Below, one piece after another: positions 1 to 12,228 of a stretch of 12,228 nucleotides of DNA. Below the pieces are notes generated by a model that did not search any database, was not told where the DNA came from, and was given only the letters and a program-made list of their open reading frames with translations. A program made the translations under genes and the position numbers. The number at the start of each line of letters is the position of its first letter. The first letter of the stretch is position 1. Source of the DNA: Victivallis vadensis (GTDB lineage Bacteria; Verrucomicrobiota; Lentisphaeria; Victivallales; GWF2-50-93); assembly GCA_020718525.1 (NCBI GenBank), contig DYRX01000102.1, forward strand, positions 1-12,228. Direction: 5' to 3'.

Positions 1-90
1 TTTATTATTCAAGTGTATTACGATTAGTATTTAAGGGACAGGACACTAGATTTGCTTGGCGGAAATCCTTCTGCACAAGTAAATCTAATA

Positions 91-117
91 TTCCCACAAC
101 TACGAAAGTTGTGGGAA
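91..117. promoter_or_regulatory. Perfect inverted repeat, CIRCE-sized, upstream of dnaK
   Basis: TTCCCACAAC and GTTGTGGGAA form a perfect 10-bp inverted repeat around a 7-base centre (TACGAAA), 27 bp in all. There is no T run on either side, so it is not an intrinsic terminator. The HrcA operator CIRCE (TTAGCACTC-N9-GAGTGCTAA) is also 27 bp. Each nine-base outer half here matches the CIRCE half at five positions (TT..CAC). This could be a divergent heat-shock operator or another regulator's site; the core is too different to call CIRCE. A possible -10 hexamer, TCTAAT, sits at 84-89 just before it, but I see no good -35. Confidence 0.4.
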
Positions 118-198
118 AGTTGGGGAATTCATACAATAGCGCGCACTGCTGAGACACAATGTCGCACTTATGGCGGGCAGACTGTGACATGGCGCAGT

Positions 199-227
199 TT
201 GAGGCAGGATTACCTTTTTTTTACTAT
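199..227 (+). promoter_or_regulatory. Possible sigma70-type promoter for the dnaK operon
   Basis: TTGAGG (199-204) and TACTAT (222-227) each match the sigma70 consensus at four of six positions, with an ideal 17-base spacer and a T-rich stretch before the -10. Transcription would start near 234 and give a leader of about 107 bases before dnaK. I see no heat-shock sigma32-type promoter. The match is modest and other AT-rich hexamers nearby could serve. Confidence 0.3.
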
Positions 228-340
228 ATTTATATCTCATTTGTAATCAATGATTTACATTTTTACAAATATCTATGGCATCATCCCTGCTAATTAAAGC
301 AAACTCAAAAAAACAAACAGAATTTGAAAGGAATCAGCTC

Positions 341-2260
<1,920 letters not shown>

Positions 2261-2330
2261 CTTGAAAAAGAAGTCGAATGACTCTGAAACTCAGGTCATT
2301 TTAACCCTAAAAAACAAAAAGGAGGTAGAA

Positions 2331-2633
2331 GTGAGCAAGGAAGTCAAGATCAGGCCGCTCGGGGACCGCGTTCTCGTTGAGCCGGTCGAAGAGAAGGAGC
2401 AGGTGAAGGGTGGCATCGTCATCCCGGATTCCGCCAAGGAGAAGCCACAGGAAGCCAAGATCATCGCGCTTGGAACTGGCAAGACGACTGACGAAGGGAA
2501 GAAGATTCCGTTCGAAGTCGAAGTCGGGGACATCGTCCTCACGAGCAAGTACGGCGGAACCGAAGTCAAGTACAACGACAAGGAGTACAAGATCCTCAGT
2601 TCCAGCGACATTCTCGCGGTCGTCGGCAAATAA
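2331..2633 (+). CDS. groES: Co-chaperonin GroES (Hsp10)
   Basis: GroES forms the heptameric lid that caps GroEL and closes the folding chamber. The 100-residue product begins with the family pattern IRPLGDRVLVEP (about residues 8-19), has the mobile loop with GGIVIPD (27-33), and ends with the SSSDILAVVGK-type C-terminus. The start is GTG at 2331, preceded by a strong GGAGGT site (2321-2326). That start gives a normal GroES length. An in-frame ATG at 2247 would overlap the end of dnaK and add 28 Lys/Asn-rich residues with no counterpart in the family. The gene lies 70 bases after dnaK and 27 bases before groEL, with no terminator between, so co-transcription is likely. Confidence 0.97.
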   Translation: MSKEVKIRPLGDRVLVEPVEEKEQVKGGIVIPDSAKEKPQEAKIIALGTGKTTDEGKKIPFEVEVGDIVLTSKYGGTEVKYNDKEYKILSSSDILAVVGK

Positions 2634-2660
2634 GGCAAGAAGAAAAGGAGAAACAGAACA

Positions 2661-4295
<1,635 letters not shown>

Positions 4296-4323
4296 TTTAG
4301 CTTCCGCGCAAATTTCGGACAGC

Positions 4324-4355
4324 AAAGGCGCACGGTTTTCCGTGCGCCTTTTTCT
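4324..4355 (+). terminator. Intrinsic terminator after groEL
   Basis: A perfect 12-bp stem, AAAGGCGCACGG (4324-4335) with CCGTGCGCCTTT (4340-4351), closes a TTTT loop and runs into a T-rich tail. It is GC-rich and placed 29 bases after the groEL stop, the classic form of a Rho-independent terminator. It should separate the chaperone operon from the SNF2 gene. Confidence 0.93.
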
Positions 4356-4542
4356 TGGCTGTCATACTCATTTAGGTAGAGAATTTGCATTTTGACGAGC
4401 AAGATTTGGGATTGTTTTTTTGTTCCGACCGAAGGGCGACATGGATGTCGTCCGAGGAAGGAACGGAAAAATACGATACAAAGGTGCTCGCCGCAGGGAG
4501 CTTGCGGCCGTTTTTACCATTCATCTTGGAGAGGGGACAAAT

Positions 4543-7269
<2,727 letters not shown>

Positions 7270-7293
7270 AGCGTATTGCTCATCGCTCAGGTA

Positions 7294-7311
7294 CTTGCCG
7301 AATGCGGCAAG
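7294..7311. other. Small GC hairpin after the SNF2 gene
   Basis: CTTGCCG and CGGCAAG pair perfectly over 7 bp around the loop AATG, 25 bases after the SNF2 stop. No T run follows on either strand, so it is not a standard terminator; it might protect the transcript 3' end. Confidence 0.35.
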
Positions 7312-7451
7312 GACTGCTGAAGGCACGCTGTTCCCTGCACCGTCCCTACAGGGCGCAATGGCTTCCACTTCCCTGTCCTGGGGTTGGGGAAAAAACCAGT
7401 CTATATAACATAGCCGAGTTGCGGCTGAAAACGGCAAAAAAGTGCAACTAA

Positions 7452-7483
7452 AAAATTTCGGAGGTTAGGAAGTCTGAAATTTT
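7452..7483. terminator. Candidate bidirectional terminator between convergent genes
   Basis: AAAATTTC (7452-7459) and GAAATTTT (7476-7483) pair perfectly. The stem extends inward by GGA/TCT (one G-U pair), giving 11 pairs around a 10-base loop. The plus strand runs into TTTTATTTATTT, and the minus strand into TTTTTTAG. It lies about 180 bases from each converging gene. The stem is AT-rich and weak, so the terminator call is tentative. Confidence 0.35.
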
Positions 7484-7648
7484 ATTTATTTCCAGAGATG
7501 CTTACTAGAAAACAGGGATTTCAGGGATAGGAGCTCTTTGACCTGCTCTGTCTCTTTACAGCGTTTTAAAAGGAGCAAGGCAAAGTGCAAGAAGGGTTGC
7601 GAAGTCCAGAGCGTTATGCGCAAAAATTGGCGGCAACACCCCTACGGA

Positions 7649-7987
7649 CTACGGCGATCCTGGCTGAGCGGATTTGGCTTCTTTTTCAGAGATGGCCTTT
7701 TCAAGCGCCTTGATTTCCTCGTCGAGCTCCTTGGCTTCCTTCACCATCGGCGCCATCTCCTTTTTCTTATCCAACTGCATCGCCATTTCCCTATGTAAAG
7801 ACATGATCTTCTCGTGCAGTTTTTTCAATTCCGGATCTTTTTCAATCAGCTCTGTCCTTTTTTCTGTCATTGCCTTGAAGAGCTCGGACCTTTTTTTCAC
7901 TAGCTGTGCAAGCTTGTCTTTGTCGTCGGCGCATAGTCCGGATACGAGAAAGATGGATACAAGAGTCAAAACAATCGCTTTGAGCAT
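7649..7987 (-). CDS. Small exported coiled-coil protein, function unknown
   Basis: I do not recognise this 112-residue protein. It begins with a signal peptide (K3, hydrophobic stretch about 4-18, likely cleavage after A20 in GLCA-DD). The cysteine at 19 is preceded by leucine, so it is not a lipobox. The mature part is almost wholly charged and helical (about 21-105), rich in Lys, Glu, Met and Leu with heptad-like spacing, ending in a short Ala/Gln/Pro/Gly tail. A periplasmic coiled coil is the natural reading; Skp/OmpH-like proteins share the style but are longer, and I see no specific match. ATG 7987 has AAAGGA 9 bases upstream. The gene starts 14 bases after the folC stop, so it is probably the last gene of that transcript. 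Confidence 0.82.
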   Translation of the reverse strand: MLKAIVLTLVSIFLVSGLCADDKDKLAQLVKKRSELFKAMTEKRTELIEKDPELKKLHEKIMSLHREMAMQLDKKKEMAPMVKEAKELDEEIKALEKAISEKEAKSAQPGSP

Positions 7988-8001
7988 CGGGATCAGTCCT
8001 T

Positions 8002-9297
8002 TCAAATGTTGATGATGCGTTCTTCGCTGAAATGGAGCCGCAGGGCTTCACCTACAATATACAGGGAACCGCAAATAAGGGTAGCGGGAAAAGTCTTTTT
8101 TTTCAGGGCATCCTTCAGGCACGAGGCGCAGTCTAGACGCAAATCCGGCGGAACTATGCCCTGTGCCGTTTTTCTGAGCTCTTGCGGGTCTGAATATTTT
8201 CTCCCGCCGCATGCCGGGATGAACACGAATTCGGAAGCTATCTCCGACAATATCTTTATCACCGAGGCGCTGTCCTTGTCAGCAAGCGAGCCATATATCA
8301 CGGAGAACTTTTCGTCCGGACGCAGAACTTTGAGCGAATCAGCCAGAATCGAAGCCGCCTGCGGATTGTGCGAGCCATCGAGCAGGGATCCGTCGGGAAG
8401 CGTCTGAAGTCTGCCCGGCCATTTAGTTTTTTCAAGACCTCTCAAAGCGGAATCGTATGAGAATCCGAACTGTTTAGCGAGGTCTTCAAGTATCATTGCC
8501 GAGAAAAGGATGTTCCTGTTTTGGAATATCCCCCTCAATGGCTTTCTCACCCAAGTCCTGTCCGGCAGACGCAGGTCTTCGTCGTCGCTTTTGTCAATCT
8601 CGGCTAACTCATTTTCGGGCAGGAACTCCCTTAAAAGCTTCATCGGAGATCTTTTTTCAAGCGCGACGGCGCGGATCGCGTCTTCCGCCGTTCTGGAGAC
8701 AATTGAACAATATGATGGAACAGCATTTTTTATGATGCCTGCTTTTTCGAAGGCAATGGACGACTCGCTGTTTCCGAGATATTCTGCGTGATCAATGCCA
8801 ATCGAGCTGATCGCAGACAAAATCGGGGTCACTACATTTGTGGCGTCGAATCGTCCGCCCATGCCGGTCTCCAGGACGACAAAGTCCGCGTTTTCCGAGG
8901 CGAAGAAGTGAAAAGCCATCGCCGTAGTGAATTCAAAGAATGTCGGGCATCTTCCTGCAGACTTCATTTTTTCCGTGCATGGACGAAGGATGTCCGCCGC
9001 CAGGGCAAATTCGTCCTCGCTGATCCCTCTGCCGGCAATCCGGAATCTCTCACGGATTGAAACAAGGTGGGGAGAACTGTAGAACGCTGTTCTGAATCCA
9101 GCGCCGTTCAGAGCCGAGTATAGCAGTGCGCAGACAGATCCTTTGCCGTTTGTCCCCGCCACATGGATGCATCTGAGCCTGTCCTGCGGATTTCCAACTG
9201 AATCAAGCAGTTCCGACACCTGATCAAGACCCAGCTTGATCCCGTGCAGTTCGAGCTGTTTCAAATATTCGAGGGATGCGACGTAGTCCATGGACAT
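8002..9297 (-). CDS. folC: Folylpolyglutamate synthase / dihydrofolate synthase FolC
   Basis: FolC is a cytoplasmic Mur-ligase-family enzyme that adds glutamate to folates and, in many bacteria, also makes dihydrofolate from dihydropteroate. The 431-residue product has the usual length and opens with the family pattern DYVASLEYLKQL. It carries the P-loop GTNGKGS (48-54), SSPHLVSIRERF, the LETGMGGRFDATN block (E143 onward), GIDHAEYLGNS, the EKAGI segment, and DGSHNPQA (307-314) in the C-terminal domain. ATG 9297 is my start; ATG 9291 is two codons further in and equally possible, and the ribosome site (GGA) is weak. A longer open frame back to 9384 overlaps the upstream gene and lies outside the conserved protein. 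The gap to the lipoprotein stop is 4 bases, suggesting translational coupling. Whether it is mono- or bifunctional cannot be told from motifs alone. Confidence 0.96.
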   Translation of the reverse strand: MSMDYVASLEYLKQLELHGIKLGLDQVSELLDSVGNPQDRLRCIHVAGTNGKGSVCALLYSALNGAGFRTAFYSSPHLVSIRERFRIAGRGISEDEFALAADILRPCTEKMKSAGRCPTFFEFTTAMAFHFFASENADFVVLETGMGGRFDATNVVTPILSAISSIGIDHAEYLGNSESSIAFEKAGIIKNAVPSYCSIVSRTAEDAIRAVALEKRSPMKLLREFLPENELAEIDKSDDEDLRLPDRTWVRKPLRGIFQNRNILFSAMILEDLAKQFGFSYDSALRGLEKTKWPGRLQTLPDGSLLDGSHNPQAASILADSLKVLRPDEKFSVIYGSLADKDSASVIKILSEIASEFVFIPACGGRKYSDPQELRKTAQGIVPPDLRLDCASCLKDALKKKTFPATLICGSLYIVGEALRLHFSEERIINI

Positions 9298-9301
9298 TCC
9301 A

Positions 9302-9814
9302 TTACGGAGATTTTGAAGATCGCGAGAATAGGACGGAATCGCTCCAGACCGGATTGTCCGCTGTTGCAGTCTTTCCGCTGACAATCTTGATTTCCCAGCG
9401 GAAAAGGCCGTCCACCCCTTCTTCCCTGATTGAACTGATCATCCTGTATTGCTCCTCCTCCGAGCCTGGGAGAACTGGCCGGATCAGCCCCATTTTAATG
9501 AGACTCCTCCACAAATCCATTTGCATGTAATCAAAGCTCGTCGGATAGAATTCGTTCGAAACCGCTGGCGCATGGGAGCCCGGGCGCGAGCAGATCGGAG
9601 GGCAGGAAGTCGCGACTGAGGTGATCATGCGGTTCAGAGCAGACTCTTCGCCCATTGTTTTAGAATTGGAGGTGGACTCGTCAATTCTCACAATCGGACC
9701 CTCAGGCGCTTCGCCATCCGGGACCGAAAAGCAGGACGCAAGAAGGAAAAGCAGTGCAAAGGCGAGCACCGGCAAAAAGCTCCGTTTTATTGCGGCGCGG
9801 AACAAATGGAACAT
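9302..9814 (-). CDS. Putative lipoprotein, function unknown (faint LpoB-like layout)
   Basis: This 170-residue protein has a basic N-terminus (R6, K10, R11), a hydrophobic run (about 13-25) and a clear lipobox LASC with the lipidated cysteine at C28, so it should be a membrane-anchored lipoprotein. After a Ser/Glu-rich linker comes a domain with SALNRMITSV, then FDYMQMDLWRSLIKMGLIRPV and EEGVDGLFRWEIKI, ending near VWSDS. The order (helix, a 'LI..G' segment, then a 'G.D....WEI' strand and W-S) faintly recalls LpoB-type penicillin-binding-protein activators. This is pattern memory, not a match. ATG 9814 lacks a good ribosome site, so the start is uncertain. It is the first gene of the minus-strand trio, 4 bases ahead of folC, and is divergent from the exporter. 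Confidence 0.72.
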   Translation of the reverse strand: MFHLFRAAIKRSFLPVLAFALLFLLASCFSVPDGEAPEGPIVRIDESTSNSKTMGEESALNRMITSVATSCPPICSRPGSHAPAVSNEFYPTSFDYMQMDLWRSLIKMGLIRPVLPGSEEEQYRMISSIREEGVDGLFRWEIKIVSGKTATADNPVWSDSVLFSRSSKSP

Positions 9815-9827
9815 GAAACGGGGGCTA

Positions 9828-9857
9828 ATTTTAATTTCCTTTCAAATTGTCTTGCAA
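9828..9857 (-). promoter_or_regulatory. Possible promoter for the lipoprotein-folC transcript
   Basis: On the minus strand, TTGCAA (9857-9852; 4 of 6 consensus) and TAAAAT (9833-9828; 5 of 6) are separated by 18 bases. Transcription would start near 9821, leaving a leader of only about 7 bases before ATG 9814, which would explain the missing ribosome site. The short leader also makes the call or the start codon doubtful. Confidence 0.3.
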
Positions 9858-9915
9858 AATCAAGATTTTTCCGGCAGGCTAATTTAGCGCATTTCAATGA
9901 AAATTAAACCTTGCA

Positions 9916-9945
9916 TTGTCAATTTCGACCTTATGGAACTATATT
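9916..9945 (+). promoter_or_regulatory. Likely sigma70-type promoter for the ABC exporter
   Basis: TTGTCA (9916-9921) and TATATT (9940-9945) each match the consensus at five of six positions, with an 18-base spacer. Transcription would start near 9952, leaving a leader of roughly 70 bases. The position argues against translation starting at the in-frame TTG at 9916, which lies in the -35 box, and supports ATG 10021. Confidence 0.55.
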
Positions 9946-10020
9946 CTAGAATCTGAACGAGTGTCAAGTTTCCATACAGAAACTGCTCTTTCCCTGGGAA
10001 TTTTAAAAGCATTGGATTTG

Positions 10021-11946
10021 ATGAGAGAAAAAAGGAAGAAGGAAGAGAGACCCCTGAAAAGGCAGAGCTACCTGCGCCTCCTGGCATACACGAAGCCCTA
10101 CAAGTTGAAGCTGGCAGTCGGAGTCATCGCCGGCTTTGTCATTGGAGGCTCCCTTTTTGGCAGTTTCTTCTGGCTTCCGGAGTTCGTAAAACCTTTCGAG
10201 GAGCGATTTGCTCCGGCACCAAGCGCCTCCGGCACTGCCGTCAAAGATGAAGTCAAGGTGCTGCCATCAGGAGAAGTCTCCAGGGAGAAGGATTCCCGCG
10301 AACTCGGCCAGATAAAGAGATTTGCAGAAAAATTAGGTATTCCGGTGCAGAACGAGGCAGGTGCAATGACTTGGCAGTTCTTTGCGCTTTCTGTCTCAGG
10401 CTTTGTCCTCCTCTGGTTCCTGAAAAATTTCGCGGCGTATGTCAACAAATTCTACACCAGATGGGTTGGCACAAGGGTCGTTGCGGATCTTCGCGACGAA
10501 GTCTTCTCCAAGCTGAGCAATCAGTCTCTCAGATTTTATGGGAACACCGAGGTTGGTCAGCTCATCAGCAGATGTACAAACGACACCGCCGCCATCGAGT
10601 CCGCCATTGCCAACACCATCGCCGACATCACTAGCTGTCCAATACAGGTGCTCGCATGCGTCTCATACATCATCTATAAAAGCGTGGAGTCTGGAAACTA
10701 TGTCCTGCCAACCATGCTCTTCATCGGCTTCCCGATAGCTGTTCTGCCCATTGTCATACTTGGCAGACGAATCCGCAAAATCTACCAGAAGGCATATGCG
10801 AACATCGCGGACGTCGTTTCGAGGATGCACGAGGTCTTCACCGGCATACTGGTGGTCAAGTCATATCACATGGAGCAGAAGGAGACTGACGCATTCGTCG
10901 CGACAAACCGGAAATATTTCAGAAAGGTTGTCAGCGCACTCAAAGCGGAGCTCCTGATGCAGCCTCTCATGGAATTCGTCGCAGTCACCTGCTCGATCGC
11001 CTTCCTCCTCTACTGCTACGCCAACGGCGTGAAGCTCAGCGACATCGTTGTCATCATCGTCCCTGCCTTCATGGCGTATGCTCCGATCAAAAACATCGCC
11101 AAGATCAACACCTACATACAGAGAAGCATGGCGGCGGCGGACAGGTTTTTCGATCTGATTGACCAGAAGTCGGAAATAGTCGAAAGCCCCGCGGCAGTCA
11201 CCCTGAAAGAATTCAAGGACGGAGTCTCATTCCGGGCAGTCAGATTCTCCTATGGCGACAAGAAAATCCTGGACGGCATAAACCTGGAAATTCCGAAGGG
11301 ATCCGTAGTGGCGGTCGTCGGTGAAACAGGCTCTGGAAAGACTACCATGGCCAATCTGATCGCCCGCTTCTACGACGTTGACTCGGGCGCCGTCCTCATA
11401 GACGGGCACGATGTCAGAAATCTGAAAATAGCCTCGCTCAGGGAGCTGATAGGCATTGTTTCCCAGAACACCATCCTCTTCAACACGAGCATCGCTGAAA
11501 ACATCGCCTATGGAGTGCCCGACGCGTCCAAGGAACGAATCATCGAGGCGGCAAAACAGGCGAACGCCCATGAATTCATAGTTGACGGCAGGCATTCCGA
11601 CGGATATGACACCATCGTCGGAGAAAAAGGTTTCAAGCTCAGCGGAGGCGAAAAACAGCGCATCTCCATCGCAAGAGCCATGCTGAAAAATCCGCCGATA
11701 CTCATACTCGACGAAGCCACCAGCGCCCTCGATACAGTGACCGAGCGCCTTGTGCAGGACGCGATCAACCACCTCATGGAGAACAGAACCGTCTTCGCGA
11801 TCGCCCACAGGCTCAGCACTATCAATCACGCCGACAAAATCATTGTGATAGACAAGGGCGTGATTGTCGAATCAGGCTCGCACGAGGAACTGCTCGCCGC
11901 CAATGGAAGATACCAGAAACTGCACAGCATGCAGTTCGGCGCATGA
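10021..11946 (+). CDS. ABC exporter, fused membrane-ATPase half transporter (MsbA-like)
   Basis: This 641-residue inner-membrane protein joins six transmembrane helices to one ATPase domain and should work as a homodimer exporting a lipid or other hydrophobic substrate. Helix 1 spans about 31-52 and helix 2 about 117-138; between them lies a 64-residue periplasmic loop, much longer than in E. coli MsbA, with Pro/Ala-rich and charged stretches. The cytoplasmic coupling region contains FYGNTEVGQLISRCTNDT (about 172-189). The ATPase domain has Walker A GETGSGKT (434-441), Q-loop Q482, signature LSGGEKQR (from 540), Walker B LILDEATS (561-568) and the H-loop H596. All are intact, so it is a working ATPase. 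ATG 10021 has only a weak GGA upstream, but the product then starts with a basic cytoplasmic segment typical of the family. MsbA-like lipid A flippase is plausible from fold and context; a drug or peptide exporter cannot be excluded. Confidence 0.95.
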   Translation: MREKRKKEERPLKRQSYLRLLAYTKPYKLKLAVGVIAGFVIGGSLFGSFFWLPEFVKPFEERFAPAPSASGTAVKDEVKVLPSGEVSREKDSRELGQIKRFAEKLGIPVQNEAGAMTWQFFALSVSGFVLLWFLKNFAAYVNKFYTRWVGTRVVADLRDEVFSKLSNQSLRFYGNTEVGQLISRCTNDTAAIESAIANTIADITSCPIQVLACVSYIIYKSVESGNYVLPTMLFIGFPIAVLPIVILGRRIRKIYQKAYANIADVVSRMHEVFTGILVVKSYHMEQKETDAFVATNRKYFRKVVSALKAELLMQPLMEFVAVTCSIAFLLYCYANGVKLSDIVVIIVPAFMAYAPIKNIAKINTYIQRSMAAADRFFDLIDQKSEIVESPAAVTLKEFKDGVSFRAVRFSYGDKKILDGINLEIPKGSVVAVVGETGSGKTTMANLIARFYDVDSGAVLIDGHDVRNLKIASLRELIGIVSQNTILFNTSIAENIAYGVPDASKERIIEAAKQANAHEFIVDGRHSDGYDTIVGEKGFKLSGGEKQRISIARAMLKNPPILILDEATSALDTVTERLVQDAINHLMENRTVFAIAHRLSTINHADKIIVIDKGVIVESGSHEELLAANGRYQKLHSMQFGA

Positions 11947-11981
11947 TGTCTCCTTTTTCTATTCCTGGCAAATGTAAAGCT

Positions 11982-11989
11982 GGGGGGGG
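11982..11989. repeat. Run of eight G
   Basis: Eight consecutive G residues lie 36 bases after the exporter stop codon. Homopolymer runs of this length are prone to slippage and to sequencing error. It is outside any gene I trust, but inside a doubtful 84-codon frame that overlaps the exporter stop by ATGA. Confidence 0.9.
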
Positions 11990-12015
11990 TGGCAATGCAG
12001 GCACAGCCCTGCTTA

Positions 12016-12035
12016 CTGGAGCCATCGGGCTCCGG
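12016..12035. other. Hairpin downstream of the exporter
   Basis: CTGGAGCC (12016-12023) and GGCTCCGG (12028-12035) pair over 8 bp (one G-U) around the loop ATCG. No T run follows directly, so it may act as a 3'-end stabiliser or an inefficient terminator for the exporter transcript rather than a classic terminator. Confidence 0.4.
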
Positions 12036-12103
12036 TCAGGCAAATTCATCTTCATCGCCTTCCATCTTTCTACCCAGATTTCATTCCCATTGAAAAACTA
12101 TAT

Positions 12104-12151
12104 CAGGAATCAGTCGCTGATTCCTGTGGGAAATGTTTTACGACATTTTCC
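12104..12151. other. Two back-to-back stem-loops
   Basis: The first is a perfect 10-bp dyad, CAGGAATCAG (12104-12113) and CTGATTCCTG (12117-12126), around TCG. One base later comes a second stem: GGGAAATGT (12128-12136) pairs with ACATTTTCC (12143-12151) through one G-U pair around TTTACG. No T run follows. They may mark the 3' end of the exporter transcript or an operator or leader for a gene beyond the window. Bases 12152-12228 are AT-rich and show no gene. Confidence 0.45.
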
Positions 12152-12228
12152 AGACAGCCGATCCATTTTCCGGTTTAACGGATCTTCCAGACGCTAAAAG
12201 ATGTAAATAACTAATAATGAATAAGTTA

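Larger units (their letters stand above)
1..340. other. Non-coding leader upstream of dnaK
   Basis: This 340-base stretch is AT-rich and holds no convincing gene. Short open frames on both strands lack ribosome sites and protein-like composition. It carries a perfect dyad (91-117), a possible sigma70-type promoter (199-227) and, just before dnaK, a short A-rich leader with the dnaK ribosome site. A small quasi-palindrome, AATCA-A-TGATT, lies at 245-255. Any gene upstream of the window is not visible. Confidence 0.6.
7270..7648. other. Convergent intergenic region
   Basis: These 379 bases separate the SNF2 gene (plus) from the coiled-coil gene (minus). They contain a short GC hairpin (7294-7311), an AT-rich two-way terminator candidate (7452-7483), and an otherwise featureless stretch at 7484-7648. 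A minus-strand open frame crosses 7270-7437 but runs on antisense to SNF2 and lacks a ribosome site. I see no RNA gene. Confidence 0.55.

Noticed and set aside
275..340. Extended DnaK start at ATG 275
   Set aside because: It adds 22 residues with no family counterpart, and ATG 341 has a good ribosome site and starts with the canonical MGKIIGIDLG.
4420..4542. Longer SNF2 N-terminus from TTG 4420 or ATG 4441
   Set aside because: The extra residues are arginine-rich without family support, and the site before ATG 4543 is stronger. It remains possible.

Overview
This 12.2 kb window looks like ordinary chromosomal DNA from a Gram-negative bacterium. Three things support an outer membrane: a lipoprotein with a clear lipobox, an MsbA-like exporter, and a small exported coiled-coil protein. 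The gene order dnaK-groES-groEL, with no hrcA, grpE or dnaJ alongside, fits what I recall of the Verrucomicrobia/Lentisphaerae branch of the PVC group. That placement is an inference from gene order and general protein character, not something the sequence proves. No integrase, transposase, tRNA, rRNA, CRISPR array or prophage gene is visible.

Layout. Bases 1-340 are a non-coding leader with a perfect 10-bp dyad (91-117) and a possible promoter (199-227). Bases 341-4295 hold a plus-strand chaperone operon (dnaK, groES, groEL) closed by a textbook intrinsic terminator (4324-4355). A large bacterial SNF2-type helicase follows on the same strand (4543-7269). Bases 7270-7648 are a convergent intergenic region with a weak two-way terminator candidate. 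Three tightly spaced minus-strand genes follow: an outer-membrane-type lipoprotein (9814-9302), FolC (9297-8002) and a small periplasmic coiled-coil protein (7987-7649). From 9815 to 10020 lies a divergent promoter region. It drives, on the plus strand, an MsbA-like ABC exporter (10021-11946) with an unusually long first periplasmic loop. The last 282 bases are non-coding or doubtful, with an 8-G run and two back-to-back hairpins.

How the genes relate. DnaK and GroEL/GroES form the core protein-folding machinery and are probably co-transcribed and stress-regulated. The minus-strand trio mixes folate metabolism with two envelope proteins and probably shares one transcript. The exporter and the lipoprotein start from opposite sides of the same short region, so envelope functions cluster there.

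I see no clear new system. The points most worth a second look are the CIRCE-sized but divergent dyad upstream of dnaK, the long periplasmic loop of the exporter, the unrecognised envelope proteins flanking folC, and the tandem hairpins at the right end.
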